Source: Acidobacteriota bacterium
GTDB taxonomy: Bacteria; Acidobacteriota; Blastocatellia; UBA7656
DNA length: 64,000 nt
Direction: 5' to 3'
Assembly (NCBI GenBank): GCA_016201275.1
Contig: JACQDB010000036.1
Coordinates: forward strand, 62,001-126,000
Below, one piece after another: positions 34,247 through 44,022 of this stretch (position 1 is the first letter of the stretch; every line of letters begins with the position of its first letter). The notes beneath the pieces are model-generated. The model made no database searches, was not told where the DNA came from, and was given only the letters and a program-made list of their open reading frames with translations. The translations under genes and the position numbers were made by a program.

Positions 34247-35023
34247 ATGTCTTTGCTATTATCCATCATCATACCGGCCTACAACGAAGAGCAGCGCATC
34301 GCGCCAAGTCTCGACAAGATTTTGAGCTTTCTGGCTTCGCGTGACTATCGCGCCGAAGTCGTTATCGTCAACGATGGCTCGACCGACAATACGGCAGCTT
34401 ATGTCTTGAGTCGCAGCGACGAATTTCAAGCCGCAGGCATACCCTTGCGAGTCTTGACCAATCGCCCGAATCGCGGCAAAGGCTACAGCGTCAAACGCGG
34501 CATTGCCGAAGCCCACGGCGAGATCGCGCTCTTCACGGATGCCGACCTTTCTTCGCCCATCACCGAAGCGCCGAAATTGCTCGACCCGATCATTCAAAAT
34601 CACGCCGATGTGACCTTCGGTTCACGCGCTCTGCACCGCGAATTAATCGGCGAACGCCAGCCGCTGTACAGAGATTTCGGCGGACGGGTTTTCAATTTCT
34701 TCTTGCGAACTATCACCGGTTTGAAATTTCAGGACACCCAATGCGGCTTCAAAGCGTTCCGCCGCAAAGACTCATTGGCCGTTTTTGAGCGGCAATCTAT
34801 TGATGGCTTCGGCTTTGACCCCGAAGTGCTGTTCATCGCTCAGAAACAAGGGCTGCGATTGATGGAAGTGCCGGTGATCTGGAACGATGTGCCGGGCAGC
34901 AAGGTCGGCAATTACGCGCTCGCTTCCGTGAAGATGACCGCAGACCTGGTGCAGATTCGCCTCAATAATCTCAAAGGCCGCTACGACGCCGAAATGAAAA
35001 TCCGCCAAGAGGTCGGCAATTAA
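34247..35023 (+). CDS. Family 2 glycosyltransferase (polyprenyl-phosphate glycosyltransferase-like)
   Basis: A 258-residue GT-A enzyme resembling dolichyl/undecaprenyl-phosphate glucosyltransferases. Motifs: SIIIPAYNEEQRI, VVIVNDGSTDNT, NRGKGYSVKRGI, the metal-binding FTDADLSSP and FQDTQCGFKAF. It has no membrane helix, so it is a cytoplasmic-face enzyme that would load a sugar onto a lipid carrier. The ATG at 34247 is chosen; an upstream TTG adds residues without family similarity. It is followed by pdxJ after 48 bases on the same strand. Confidence 0.88.
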   Translation: MSLLLSIIIPAYNEEQRIAPSLDKILSFLASRDYRAEVVIVNDGSTDNTAAYVLSRSDEFQAAGIPLRVLTNRPNRGKGYSVKRGIAEAHGEIALFTDADLSSPITEAPKLLDPIIQNHADVTFGSRALHRELIGERQPLYRDFGGRVFNFFLRTITGLKFQDTQCGFKAFRRKDSLAVFERQSIDGFGFDPEVLFIAQKQGLRLMEVPVIWNDVPGSKVGNYALASVKMTADLVQIRLNNLKGRYDAEMKIRQEVGN

Positions 35024-35071
35024 AACTTGTCGGTTGTTGACTTCCCGTAAAACCTCGTAATCATAAAAGAG

Positions 35072-35806
35072 ATGATTCGCTTAAACGTAAACATAGACCA
35101 CATCGCGACGCTGAGGCAGGCGCGCAAAGCCTTCGAGCCAAGCGTGGTGGCGGCGGCAATCCTTGCCGACCTGGCGGGAGCCAGCGGCATCACCATACAT
35201 CTGCGTGGTGACCGCCGCCACATACAGGACGACGACGCCAGAGTGTTGCGCTCGGTGGTCAAGACGCATTTGAATTTAGAGATGGCGGTCACAGATGAAA
35301 TGATAGCGATAGCTGCGGAAATCACACCGACTGCCGTAACCCTGGTTCCCGAAAGCCCTAACGAAATCACTACAGAAGGTGGGCTGAATGTGTTGGCGCA
35401 CGAGGTTGAGATCAAGAAGGCAACAGGCGCTTTGCAGCACGCCGGAGTATTGGTCAGTATTTTTATAGACCCTGTGCTGGAACAAGTAGAAGCCAGTTGC
35501 CGAGCCGGGGCGCAACAGATTGAAATCTGCACGGCGCGTTATGCCGACCTGACCGACCCGCGACATTCGCCTCAATCCGCATTGGTGACCGAAGAATTGT
35601 TTCGCCTCCGTGCGGTCGCCAGACGCGCCGGCGAACTCGGTATGCAGGTCGCCGCCGGTCACGGCTTAACCTATCGCAATGTGCGAGCGGTCGCCGCGAT
35701 TGAACCCGTAGAAGAGCTCAACATCGGCCACAACATCATCGCCCGCGCCGCGCTCGTCGGCCTGGAGCGCGCCGTCACAGAGATGCTCGCGGCGATGAAC
35801 GGTTAG
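35072..35806 (+). CDS. pdxJ: Pyridoxine 5'-phosphate synthase
   Basis: A 244-residue TIM-barrel enzyme that condenses 1-deoxyxylulose 5-phosphate with 3-amino-2-oxopropyl phosphate to form pyridoxine 5'-phosphate, in the DXP-dependent vitamin B6 route. Diagnostic segments: LNVNIDHIATLRQAR at the N-terminus, ITIHLRGDRRHIQDDD, VTLVPESPNEITTEGGL, AAGHGLTYRNV and ELNIGHNIIARA. Length is normal. It is probably co-transcribed with the preceding glycosyltransferase gene; holo-ACP synthase, its partner in many bacteria, is not adjacent. Confidence 0.97.
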   Translation: MIRLNVNIDHIATLRQARKAFEPSVVAAAILADLAGASGITIHLRGDRRHIQDDDARVLRSVVKTHLNLEMAVTDEMIAIAAEITPTAVTLVPESPNEITTEGGLNVLAHEVEIKKATGALQHAGVLVSIFIDPVLEQVEASCRAGAQQIEICTARYADLTDPRHSPQSALVTEELFRLRAVARRAGELGMQVAAGHGLTYRNVRAVAAIEPVEELNIGHNIIARAALVGLERAVTEMLAAMNG

Positions 35807-35983
35807 CTGATTGGAAAGAATGAGACACCCATTTTTTTATTGATCCACTTCTTGAATCGTTAGAGACTCTGCTACTGCTGATATACAAAAATTGAGCTAA
35901 GTTTTGCTTGACCCCCCGCCGGTTTGGCCTGTTGTTTCATCATTGCCCCTTGCGGTTTCAAGCAAAGAAAAAGAGGGAGAAAT

Positions 35984-37075
35984 ATGGATGACAGCGAAGG
36001 CATTCCAGAACAACCCGAAACAACCCTCATAGACATTATTTATCCCGAAGAAGGCCTGATGTGTTTCCTCATCAGATTGTATCTGATGCTTGGCAGTGCT
36101 GGAGGAATTGTCTTTCTAGCCTATGCTCTGTTAGTCGTCAAAGCCTACTATGGCACTTTTGAAAAAGAGGTTTTCTTACTAATCCTCTATTTATTTTTCA
36201 CGCTCTTTGGTTGCCTGAAAAGAATGAGTCTCAAGGGATTTATTATTTTAGGTCTGGTATTGAACCTGCCTCTGTTAGCGTATATTGCTTATCTTAGTTT
36301 GCAAAGCAAGGGATTTTTTCTTTGGCACGGAATCTATTTATCTTTTCCATTCTCTTGGCTCGCTTTATTTGTTTCCCGTTTGATCGAGAAGAGAAAAATG
36401 CCTGTCATTTGGAAGATCGTTTTTGCCCTTAGCTATTTTGGAATAGGCATAGGAGGTTTGTACACATTACAAGCAATGCCTCCGTCTAGAGTTCCCCCAG
36501 ATGTGTCCCTTACTGAGGCGGCTTCTAATGGAAATGCTCGACAGGTTCGGGAACTGCTTGAACAAGGTTCCGATGTAGAAGCAAAAGACCCGGCAGGTTG
36601 GACTCCCCTTATGCGGGCGGCGCAATCCCACCACACAACGGTTATACAAATACTGCTGGATAATGGCGCAAACCCGAATGTCTCTGAAGATATTAGAGGT
36701 ATGAATGCGTTGCTGTTAGCCGTAGAGAGTAAAAACCTATCCAGTGCTTTGGTTTTGCTTAACCATAACGCAAATGTGAATACTCCTAACAGGGGTGGCT
36801 ATACCCCTTTAATGCTGGCTGTCCAAAGCGGAGAGGTCGAGATGGTTCAACTGCTGATTGATAGAGGAGCTGATATAACGGCGCGAATCGGTAATGGGGA
36901 AACGGCTTTGGATGTGGCTTTGGAGTTTCGAGAAGGGTTCAACCAACATGACTTGGAAGCGAAAACACAAGCCGCCAACAGAAAACATACGGATCATGCT
37001 GTGGTGTTTAAAGACCCTAAAGCCAATTTCGATAAAATTATTCAATTACTCAAAAGCATAAGTGCACCGCAATAA
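35984..37075 (+). CDS. Ankyrin-repeat membrane protein
   Basis: A 363-residue protein. About four to five transmembrane helices lie in residues 27-165 (LIRLYLMLGSAGGIVFLAYA onward), followed by four ankyrin repeats (about 174-315, for example AGWTPLMRAAQSHHTTVIQI and GGYTPLMLAVQSGEVEMVQL). The start is supported by GAGGGAG. Ankyrin repeats mediate protein contacts, so this may be a membrane-anchored scaffold. Function is unknown. Base composition is more A/T-rich than its neighbours, which may mark later acquisition. It is convergent with ddl. Confidence 0.8.
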   Translation: MDDSEGIPEQPETTLIDIIYPEEGLMCFLIRLYLMLGSAGGIVFLAYALLVVKAYYGTFEKEVFLLILYLFFTLFGCLKRMSLKGFIILGLVLNLPLLAYIAYLSLQSKGFFLWHGIYLSFPFSWLALFVSRLIEKRKMPVIWKIVFALSYFGIGIGGLYTLQAMPPSRVPPDVSLTEAASNGNARQVRELLEQGSDVEAKDPAGWTPLMRAAQSHHTTVIQILLDNGANPNVSEDIRGMNALLLAVESKNLSSALVLLNHNANVNTPNRGGYTPLMLAVQSGEVEMVQLLIDRGADITARIGNGETALDVALEFREGFNQHDLEAKTQAANRKHTDHAVVFKDPKANFDKIIQLLKSISAPQ

Positions 37076-37108
37076 TTATAAAGAGATATTTTGAAGTTTT
37101 GTTTATCG

Positions 37109-38278
37109 TCAGCGTGGTTGATAGCTGGTCAAATTACGCGAGCGGTCGGCGTGACGCTCGATAGCCAACGCAATCAATCTATCAATCAATTCGCTGTAAG
37201 CGATGCCGCTGGCTTCCCACATTTTGGGGTACATACTGATGGAGGTGAAGCCTGGCATGGTGTTGACTTCGTTGATAATCACGCGATTGGTTTGATGCTC
37301 AACAAAAAAATCGGCGCGTGCTAATCCCGAACCATCGAGGGCGCGAAAGGCGCAAATCGCATCTTCTTGGATCTTCTTGAGAATCTTCTTAGGCAGTTTC
37401 GCAGGAATTTCGGGGCGGGATTTTCCGTCAATATATTTGTCGTTGTAATCATAAAATTCGTGACCTTGCCCGATGATGATTTCCCCCGGCAGACTGGCAA
37501 TCGGCTGGTCGTTGCCTAATATAGCAACTTCGATTTCGCGGCCATTGACGGCTTGTTCGACGAGGATGCGGCGGTCATAACGCGCTGCGTCGTTGATGGC
37601 TGCGATCAATTCTGTTTTATCATCGGCTTTGGAAACGCCTACCGATGAGCCTAAATTGGCGGGCTTGACGAACACCGGAAAGCCCAAAGCCTGGCTGATC
37701 TTCTTGATGATTTTCTTTGGCTGTTGCTCCCAGGCCGAACGCAGAAACCATTGGTAAGGGCAAACGGTCAACCCCGCCTGTTGAAACAACTGCTTCATCA
37801 CGACCTTGTCCATGCCGGTCGCAGACGCCAGCACGCCGCATCCGACATACGGAACCGCCGCCATTTCCAGCAACCCTTGAATGGTGCCGTCTTCGCCGAA
37901 GGTCCCGTGCAATACGGGAAAGATGACATCCAGTTTTTTGCTCTTGAGGGCTTGCCCCGCGCCGTCCAATTGCAGCAAGCCTTTTTGGGTAGGGTCGCCG
38001 ATGATGGCAACCTGTTGAGGCAACGCCGACGCCATCACCGCCTCCGGCAATAGCGCACGAGCATTTCCGGCCACCAGCCATTTGCCTTCAGGGGTGATGC
38101 CAATCGGCACGACTTCGTACTTCGCTTTGTCTATCGCCTTGATGACCGATTCGGCAGACCGCAAAGAGACTTCGTGTTCACCAGACCTGCCGCCAAAAAT
38201 TACGCCTACTCTGAGTTTATTTGCCAAGTATGTCTGTAGCCTTTCATCGCTTATAATTATTTTTCGCCGTTCTCTCAT
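37109..38278 (-). CDS. ddl: D-alanine--D-alanine ligase
   Basis: A cytoplasmic ATP-grasp ligase that makes D-Ala-D-Ala for peptidoglycan. Motifs: [35 protein letters not shown], the omega-loop/metal region [15 protein letters not shown] and [16 protein letters not shown]. It is 389 residues from the ATG at 38278, but the family usually begins near residue 18, where a TTG (TTGGCAAATAAA) with an upstream GAAAGG may be the real start. It lies outside a mur/fts cluster and follows the Rpn-like nuclease gene by 30 bases. Confidence 0.95.
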   Translation of the reverse strand: MRERRKIIISDERLQTYLANKLRVGVIFGGRSGEHEVSLRSAESVIKAIDKAKYEVVPIGITPEGKWLVAGNARALLPEAVMASALPQQVAIIGDPTQKGLLQLDGAGQALKSKKLDVIFPVLHGTFGEDGTIQGLLEMAAVPYVGCGVLASATGMDKVVMKQLFQQAGLTVCPYQWFLRSAWEQQPKKIIKKISQALGFPVFVKPANLGSSVGVSKADDKTELIAAINDAARYDRRILVEQAVNGREIEVAILGNDQPIASLPGEIIIGQGHEFYDYNDKYIDGKSRPEIPAKLPKKILKKIQEDAICAFRALDGSGLARADFFVEHQTNRVIINEVNTMPGFTSISMYPKMWEASGIAYSELIDRLIALAIERHADRSRNLTSYQPR

Positions 38279-38308
38279 CGAGCTAAATTAGAGAGAAGGC
38301 TTTGTGGT

Positions 38309-39193
38309 TCACGAACGGGTGCGGCGTTTCGGTTTTTGCTGATGCTGACGCACAAAGTCTTCCGACACCTCGAAAATTTCGGCGATTTCGGCAACCGATA
38401 ATTTCCCCAACGCCAGCGATTTTTTTATGCGCTCGACCTTTTCTTTCTGTCTGCCTTGTACTTCCCCTTTTTCTTCGCCCTCATCGAAAGCTGTGTCAAG
38501 GACATTTTTTAAATCGCGATAAACCTTCAGACTGCGCTCATACTCGCTGCGCTCTTTCCTGTTGTAGTTGGCAATTTCCGCTCTCATAAACCCTCTACGA
38601 AATAAATCTTCCTGCAAAACCCTGGGGATGCTCTGAAAATCTTCCAAGTTCTTGATGAAGTATAGCCATTTGTCCAGATGCGTTTCTAGTTCGGCGGCAG
38701 TCTTTTTGAATTTGGGCATCTCGATGTAGCAATAGGCGAGCTTATCATAAAAGACCTTGTGGCGTTGCGTCTTCAATTGAACGAGGTGCAGATAGTCGGG
38801 GTTGTCGCTTTCGCTCTCAAAAACAAAATCCAGTATGCCTATGCAATACACCGCTGTCAGATGGTAATCCCACTCGCCCATCTCGGCTTGCTCACGAATC
38901 GGAAAGGTCGAGTAGAAGATCGTCCGCTCTTTGAAATAATGCTGTCTGGCCTTTTGTAGTTCAACGATAAACCGGCTGCCGTGCTGGTCTTGGCAATAGA
39001 TGTCGTATATCGCTTTGCGATCCACGTTCGTGCCGCCAAGTTGCTCGCTGTTTTTGAATTCGAGGGTGACGATTTGCCGCTCTTTGGGCAGCAGTTGATT
39101 GAGGAAATCGGCCAGCAAATCTTTGCTACCGGCTTCGCCAAACAACTTCTTGAAGCCGAAATCGGTAAATGGATTGACGTACTTGGTGAGCAT
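38309..39193 (-). CDS. Rpn/PD-(D/E)XK nuclease family transposase-like protein
   Basis: A 294-residue protein of the PDDEXK_2/Rpn family, annotated as recombination-promoting nuclease or putative transposase. It begins YVNPFTDFGFKKLFGEAGSK and carries nuclease-core residues in YDIYCQDQHGSRFIVELQKA (D and ExQ). The C-terminal part is charged (KRSEYERS-type helix and EGEEKGEVQGRQKEK). Such genes are widespread and scattered, and some promote RecA-independent recombination. It sits 17 bases after the arginase stop in the same direction, so it is probably transcribed with that operon or was inserted into it. Confidence 0.82.
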   Translation of the reverse strand: MLTKYVNPFTDFGFKKLFGEAGSKDLLADFLNQLLPKERQIVTLEFKNSEQLGGTNVDRKAIYDIYCQDQHGSRFIVELQKARQHYFKERTIFYSTFPIREQAEMGEWDYHLTAVYCIGILDFVFESESDNPDYLHLVQLKTQRHKVFYDKLAYCYIEMPKFKKTAAELETHLDKWLYFIKNLEDFQSIPRVLQEDLFRRGFMRAEIANYNRKERSEYERSLKVYRDLKNVLDTAFDEGEEKGEVQGRQKEKVERIKKSLALGKLSVAEIAEIFEVSEDFVRQHQQKPKRRTRS

Positions 39194-39210
39194 TTCAGGT
39201 GGTTAAAAAA

Positions 39211-40122
39211 TCACAGAATTTTTTTGCCAAGGGCGGACAAAATCAACTCGACTGCCAGCGTGCCGGTTTGATTCGAGGTGTCGTACAACGGATTGACTTC
39301 AGTGATCTCTATGGACAATACCTTGCCGGTGTCTGCCAGTTTTTCCATGGCCAGATGACTCTCTCGATAAGTCGCGCCGCCACGTTCAGGAGTGCCAACG
39401 CCGGGCGCATAAAACGGGTCTATGAAATCCATGTCCATCGTCACATGAAATCCGACCGTGCCGTTAGCGGCAAGGGCGGCGGCCTCTTGGATGACATCGG
39501 CCATGCCGCGTTCGTCCATTTCGCTCATGGTGATGACGCGAATGTTCAACGCTTTGAGCAGTTCGCGTTCCGGCGGGTCAATGCTGCGCGCCCCTATAAT
39601 CACAGTGTTTTCCGGCAACACTTTGGGCGCGAATCCGGCAACCTCGGTCAACTCTTTCGCGCCGCGTCCGAGCAGCGCCGCCAACGGCATCCCGTGAATA
39701 TTGCCCGAAGGCGTGGAGTCGGGAGTGTTGACATCGGTATGCGCGTCCAGCCAGACAATGCCGATTTTCTGATTCTGTTTTTGATAATACGACGCCACTC
39801 CGGCGACGCTGCCAATAGCTATCGAATGATCGCCGCCCAGAATCACCGGTATAGCGCCTTCCACCAGCGCCGCCTCGACCATTTGCGCCAGTTCTTCGGA
39901 GGCTTCGGCAATCTCTTTCAAATAATGGGCGCGTGGATTGGTGGCGGTCATCGCTTCGGGCGGATGCACATGAACATTGCCAGCGTCCGCAACCGCGAAC
40001 CCTTGCAAGGCGATGGCCTGATTCACTCCGGCTATGCGAATCGCCGAAGGCCCCATATCTACACCGCGCCGCCCTGCGCCTAAATCCATAGGCACGCCGA
40101 TAATCTTCACGCTCTTTTTCAT
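39211..40122 (-). CDS. rocF: Arginase
   Basis: A 303-residue binuclear manganese enzyme that splits arginine into ornithine and urea. Metal ligands are visible: H99 in GGDHS, D126, H128 and D130 in LDAHTDVNT, and D230 and D232 in [26 protein letters not shown] at the N-terminus is typical for arginases. The ATG at 40122 has GAGGTGG upstream. Agmatinase or formimidoylglutamase activity is less likely given the N-terminal motif. Together with the neighbouring aminotransferase it points to amino acid catabolism. Confidence 0.92.
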   Translation of the reverse strand: MKKSVKIIGVPMDLGAGRRGVDMGPSAIRIAGVNQAIALQGFAVADAGNVHVHPPEAMTATNPRAHYLKEIAEASEELAQMVEAALVEGAIPVILGGDHSIAIGSVAGVASYYQKQNQKIGIVWLDAHTDVNTPDSTPSGNIHGMPLAALLGRGAKELTEVAGFAPKVLPENTVIIGARSIDPPERELLKALNIRVITMSEMDERGMADVIQEAAALAANGTVGFHVTMDMDFIDPFYAPGVGTPERGGATYRESHLAMEKLADTGKVLSIEITEVNPLYDTSNQTGTLAVELILSALGKKIL

Positions 40123-40134
40123 AACCACCTCATC

Positions 40135-40204
40135 GTTTGGCGTACCACCTTCTGGCGGAAGGATTCGTTACATCAAGATTCCGCCTGTAGGCGGTACGCC
40201 AAAC
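40135..40204. repeat. REP-like palindrome between LOG and arginase genes
   Basis: GTTTGGCGTACC (40135-40146) and GGTACGCCAAAC (40193-40204) are perfect inverted ends, and inner TGGCGGAA/TTCCGCC segments extend the pairing. The 70-base element lies just upstream of the arginase ribosome site and may affect its expression. Confidence 0.75.
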
Positions 40205-40206
40205 CT

Positions 40207-40740
40207 TCATAACTTTTCTTTCAATATAGCCACCGCTTCGTCCGCTGTCGCCGCAAAAAGTAAGTGTGACAAATCCTGCTCGGATACGACAAGGTGTTTT
40301 TGCATTGCATCCATCAGCTTCACCCAGCAATCGCCCAATAAAATCAGGGGTTTTGATGGCATCACGCGAGTCGTCAATTTATTCCACACCAGAGAAATTT
40401 CGGTGACGGTTCCCATACCGCCACGCAAAGCGACATAGCCCTCCGATTCGTTGATTAATTTTTCGAGCCGCGAATAAAAATCTTTGCTCGGCTCGATTTT
40501 TTTTAAGTAGGAATTTGGCACGGCGGCAAATTGCATCATGGTGATGCCGATAACGTGGCCTCCGGCTTCGTGCGCGCCTTTGCTTATCGCTTCCATGATT
40601 CCGGCATAGCCGCCTGAACAGACCTCAAAGCCTGCTTCGACCAGCAAGCGTCCGAGCTTCAAAGCTTCCTGATACTCTGCGCTTTCGGCATTGCAACGTG
40701 CGCCGCCGAACACCGTGATTCTTTTTCTTGTCCCCCTCAT
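40207..40740 (-). CDS. LOG family protein (TIGR00725/TIGR00730-like)
   Basis: A 177-residue Rossmann-type protein. ITVFGGARC at the N-terminus, SGGYAGIMEAISKGAHEAGG and LRGGMGTVTEISLVW (the PGGxGTxxE counterpart, with P changed to R) define the family. Some members are nucleotide 5'-monophosphate phosphoribohydrolases (cytokinin-activating LOG); others bind molybdenum cofactor. The altered first residue of the catalytic motif leaves the activity open. The ATG at 40740 has GGAG nine bases upstream. It precedes arginase on the same strand. Confidence 0.82.
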   Translation of the reverse strand: MRGTRKRITVFGGARCNAESAEYQEALKLGRLLVEAGFEVCSGGYAGIMEAISKGAHEAGGHVIGITMMQFAAVPNSYLKKIEPSKDFYSRLEKLINESEGYVALRGGMGTVTEISLVWNKLTTRVMPSKPLILLGDCWVKLMDAMQKHLVVSEQDLSHLLFAATADEAVAILKEKL

Positions 40741-40807
40741 CTAGGTTTCTCCTTATGACCAAGCAGATTGAAAAAATTGGCAATTTGAGTTTTACGGCAA
40801 GACCTGA

Positions 40808-41899
40808 TTATGCACGCACTTCTTGAACCGTCTTGGCTAATCGTCGCACGCCTTCTTCAATCTCAACGGGAGTGAGCGCGCAATATGGCAAGCGCAGAAA
40901 GCGCTCACCGCCAGCGTTCGGAAAGAACGCCAAGCCATCGGCGAGATTGAGATTTCGCTTCACCGCTTGCTTGCGTACAGCCGTCGTCTGTGTGCCTTCC
41001 GGCAAGCTCATCGAAATGAAAAAACCGCCATCGGGTCGCGTCGCTGTGGCTTCCGGCATATAGTGATCGAGCGCCGCCAGACAGGCATCCAGACGCGGCG
41101 CATACAGCGCCTTGAGCCTCTCGATTTGCGGCTCAAGCAAACCTCTGCGACACCATTCATAGGTTACGCCGTGGGCAAAATATCCCGGTGAAATATAGGT
41201 GTCTTCGGCGACTTTGGCGATTTTCGCCAGCGTTTCCGCAGTGCCTAACGCAAAGCCTGCGCGCACGCCGGGAGCAATTAACTTGGTGAACGAACTCAGA
41301 TGCAAGACGCGATGCGGAGCCATTGAAAACAGGGTCGGCGCGGCTTCACCGCGATAGCGCAACAAGCGATACGGCGCGTCTTCGAGCAGCATGAAATTAT
41401 ATTGCTCGGCCAGTTCAATGAGGCGTTGGCGTTTGGCCGCCGAGCAGGTTGCACCCGCAGGATTTTGAAAGTCCGGTATGAGATAAAATAATTTCGGCAC
41501 ACGCTTTTTCAACTGGTCTTCGAGCGCCGCAATATCGGGGCCGTCCGGTTCAAGCGCTATGCCTATCAACTCCGCTTGATGACGACGGAACAAGGTGATA
41601 GCGCGGTCGTAGCTAGGCGCTTCGGTCAGCACCAGATCACCCGCTTGAATAAAATGACGGCAGATAAATTCAACCAGTTCGAGCGAGCCGTTGCCGGTGA
41701 TGACCTGATTGGTTTCTACGCCCTGCCATTCGGCCAGCCACTCGCGTAACGGCGCGAAGCCTTGCGCCGGGCCGTATTGTAAAATGGCTGCGCCGTGTTG
41801 CGCTAAAACGGTCTTGGCCGCCTCCTGTATTTCGTCAATGGGAAAAGACTCGACAGCAGGGATGCCGCGAGTGAAGTTAATCGGTTGCAATTCTGACAT
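40808..41899 (-). CDS. PLP-dependent aminotransferase, class I/II (LysN/2-aminoadipate type)
   Basis: A 363-residue fold-type I aminotransferase. NGSLELVEFICRHFI, IPDFQNPAGATCSAAKRQRL and the lysine region LSSFTKLIAPGVRAGFALG (the K forms the Schiff base) match the MocR/LysN group. It has no N-terminal GntR domain, so it is an enzyme, not a regulator. Likely substrates are 2-aminoadipate or branched/aromatic amino acids (inference). The ATG at 41899 has AGGAAT upstream. Nearby arginase and LOG genes share the strand. Confidence 0.85.
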   Translation of the reverse strand: MSELQPINFTRGIPAVESFPIDEIQEAAKTVLAQHGAAILQYGPAQGFAPLREWLAEWQGVETNQVITGNGSLELVEFICRHFIQAGDLVLTEAPSYDRAITLFRRHQAELIGIALEPDGPDIAALEDQLKKRVPKLFYLIPDFQNPAGATCSAAKRQRLIELAEQYNFMLLEDAPYRLLRYRGEAAPTLFSMAPHRVLHLSSFTKLIAPGVRAGFALGTAETLAKIAKVAEDTYISPGYFAHGVTYEWCRRGLLEPQIERLKALYAPRLDACLAALDHYMPEATATRPDGGFFISMSLPEGTQTTAVRKQAVKRNLNLADGLAFFPNAGGERFLRLPYCALTPVEIEEGVRRLAKTVQEVRA

Positions 41900-42091
41900 G
41901 GTCAATTCCTGAGAGAATAAAATTCATGCGTCCTCTGACCGTAGAGAGAAAATAGAAAAGCTCAACCGTAGAGAATTCGCAGATGTTGCTCTGGTAAATA
42001 AACCAGCAAAAGTTTTGCCATGCAAAGCCGCCGGTTTCAGATTTGGCAGATGCGTGGTTTTACCTTTGCCTTTTTACTTTTGCCTTTCGAT

Positions 42092-43405
42092 TTACGGTTT
42101 CAAACGATACAGCATACGCGGGAAGGGAATGGTTTCGCGTATGTGTTCGATGCCGCACAGCCACGCCGTACAACGCTCTATGCCCATGCCGAAACCGCCG
42201 TGCGGAAAGGTTCCGTACTTTCGCAAATCCAGATACCAGTCAAACGCCTCTTCCGGCAAACCGTGTTCGTGAATCTGTTTCAACAGATACTGCAAATCCT
42301 CGGCGCGCTGTCCGCCGCCTATGACTTCGCCGTACCCTTCCGGGGCCAGCACGTCAACGCACATGGCCAGATCGGGGCGCTCCGGGTCGGGCTTCATGTA
42401 AAACGCTTTCACTGCCGCAGGGTAACGATGCACCATCACAGGGCGCTCGAATTTGTTCGACAAATAGGTTTCATCAGGCGCACCGAAATCGCCGCCCCAC
42501 ACGAAATTATTTTCCACCTCGCCTTTGGCAAAACCTTCCTGCAACATCTTCACCGCATCGTCATATTGCAAACGCGGAAACGGGGTTTCGATCAATTCCA
42601 GCTTCGTCACATCGCGTTCGAGTTCCGCCAATTCCTTGCGGCGATTTTCCAGCACGCGATGCACGATGAAGGTGATGAAGTTTTCCGCCAAGCTCATCAC
42701 GTCGTCTAAATCTGCATACGCGACTTCCGGCTCGACCATCCAGAATTCCGTCAGGTGTCGGCGGGTCTTCGATTTTTCAGCGCGAAAGGTCGGCCCGAAA
42801 CAATAGACTTTGCCAAAAGCCGCTGCGGTCGCTTCGTTATAAAGCTGCCCCGATTGCGTCAGGTAGGCCGACGTGTCGTCGAAATAATTGACCTCGAAAA
42901 GATTGGTCGTGCCTTCACAAGCGGCAGGTGTAAAGATGGGCGTGTCCATCAACAGAAAGCCGTTTGAATCAAAAAAGTCACGCACGGCGCGAATGATTTC
43001 GGCGCGGATAGAAAGGATCGCGTGTTGTTTCTGAGAACGCAGCCACAGATGGCGATTGTCCATCAGGAATTCCACGCCGTGTTCTTTCGGCGTAATCGGG
43101 TAGGCTTCGGCGAGGTGAACAATTTCCAACTCTTTCACATCGAGTTCAAAAACGCCGGGTTGTTTAGGATGCTCGCGCACTTCGCCTTTGACGATGAGGG
43201 ACGATTCCTGAGTGAGCGTGTTCACATCATTCCAGAGTTTTTCATCAACGCCGGGTTTGAACACTACGCCTTGAATAATGCCTGAGCCGTCGCGTATTTG
43301 TGGAAAGGCGAGTTTACCGCTCGAGCGTATGTTATAAAGCCAGCCTTTGATGGTGACGACTTCGCCAACGTGGTTTGCAATATCGCGTATATAAGTCTGC
43401 TCCAT
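42092..43405 (-). CDS. asnS: Asparaginyl-tRNA synthetase
   Basis: A 437-residue class IIb synthetase that charges tRNA-Asn. An OB-fold anticodon-binding domain (about 1-105, [20 protein letters not shown]) precedes the catalytic core with motif 2 ([20 protein letters not shown]) and motif 3 ([17 protein letters not shown]). The sequence is of the AsnRS rather than AspRS type. The ATG at 43405 is chosen because AGGAG lies five bases upstream; a GTG at 43411 overlaps that site. Confidence 0.93.
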   Translation of the reverse strand: MEQTYIRDIANHVGEVVTIKGWLYNIRSSGKLAFPQIRDGSGIIQGVVFKPGVDEKLWNDVNTLTQESSLIVKGEVREHPKQPGVFELDVKELEIVHLAEAYPITPKEHGVEFLMDNRHLWLRSQKQHAILSIRAEIIRAVRDFFDSNGFLLMDTPIFTPAACEGTTNLFEVNYFDDTSAYLTQSGQLYNEATAAAFGKVYCFGPTFRAEKSKTRRHLTEFWMVEPEVAYADLDDVMSLAENFITFIVHRVLENRRKELAELERDVTKLELIETPFPRLQYDDAVKMLQEGFAKGEVENNFVWGGDFGAPDETYLSNKFERPVMVHRYPAAVKAFYMKPDPERPDLAMCVDVLAPEGYGEVIGGGQRAEDLQYLLKQIHEHGLPEEAFDWYLDLRKYGTFPHGGFGMGIERCTAWLCGIEHIRETIPFPRMLYRLKP

Positions 43406-43524
43406 GTTCACTCCTGAAAAAATGATTGCCTGCTTGAAACGACTATCCTACTACAGCGAGGGGGGACAAAAAAAGCGGGGCAAGCTTAGGAAATGTCTTT
43501 ACGAAGTTTTGTTGTGCGTCGAGT

Positions 43525-43694
43525 CCGCGAAGCGGAACGCTGAGTAGCGTGCAAGGTAAAAATTTTAGCCCGCGAAGCGGGTGAAAGCATATAGCCCAGC
43601 GTGGAGCGAAGCGGAACGCTGGGTAGAGTGCAAGGCAAAATCCTAGCCCACGAAGCGGGTGATAGAGAACGGGCTATCACCCGCTTCGCGGGTT
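43525..43694. repeat. REP-like tandem units with CGAAGCGG palindromes
   Basis: Two units about 77 bases apart share GCGAAGCGGAACGCTG, TAG, GTGCAAGG and TAGCCC(A/G)CGAAGCGGGTGA. The second ends in a hairpin with CTATCACCCGCTTCGCGGG. No coding function is seen. Confidence 0.75.
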
Positions 43695-43913
43695 TGAAGA
43701 TTTGCCTGAGAAGTTGCGCCTTGAAGATACTTGGGGGCTGGCTTTTTTTCAAAAGAGAATTAGAGGCTCAAATTGAAAATATCTTGATTGACGAGGCGAA
43801 TCAGCGACGAGTATTGAACATAAGCTTTGTCCCACAATCCCAAACTTATCGTTTTTTTTAGAAACAGAATCAGGTTCAGAAACCTCTCTTGAGTTTCAAA
43901 GCCCTTTTCCTCC

Positions 43914-44017
43914 TATATGCGCGGCACACCAAGATTCGGAAAAAGAAACTCAACGAGCCGCATGATTATTCAGCCCGTTGCACTGCTCGCGCCGAATCTT
44001 GGTGTGCCGCGCATATA
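43914..44017. mobile_element. MITE-like palindrome, family 2, copy 2
   Basis: A 104-base element with the same 23-bp terminal inverted repeats as 30473-30576, extended to 26 bp in this copy. Its right end abuts the remaining part of the AAA15 ATPase gene, which lacks its N-terminal half. Confidence 0.88.
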
Positions 44018-44022
44018 GATCA

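Larger units (their letters stand above)
43406..44022. other. Repeat-rich intergenic region upstream of the truncated ATPase
   Basis: It holds REP-like tandem units (43525-43694) and a family-2 MITE (43914-44017). Between them, a plus-strand frame ending at 43861 includes RELEAQIENILIDEANQRR, which looks protein-like, but I do not recognise it and it lacks a start of its own. It may be a gene remnant. Confidence 0.55.

Noticed and set aside
39199-40083. Plus-strand frame of nearly 300 codons over arginase
   Set aside because: Antisense to arginase, which has all metal ligands on the minus strand.
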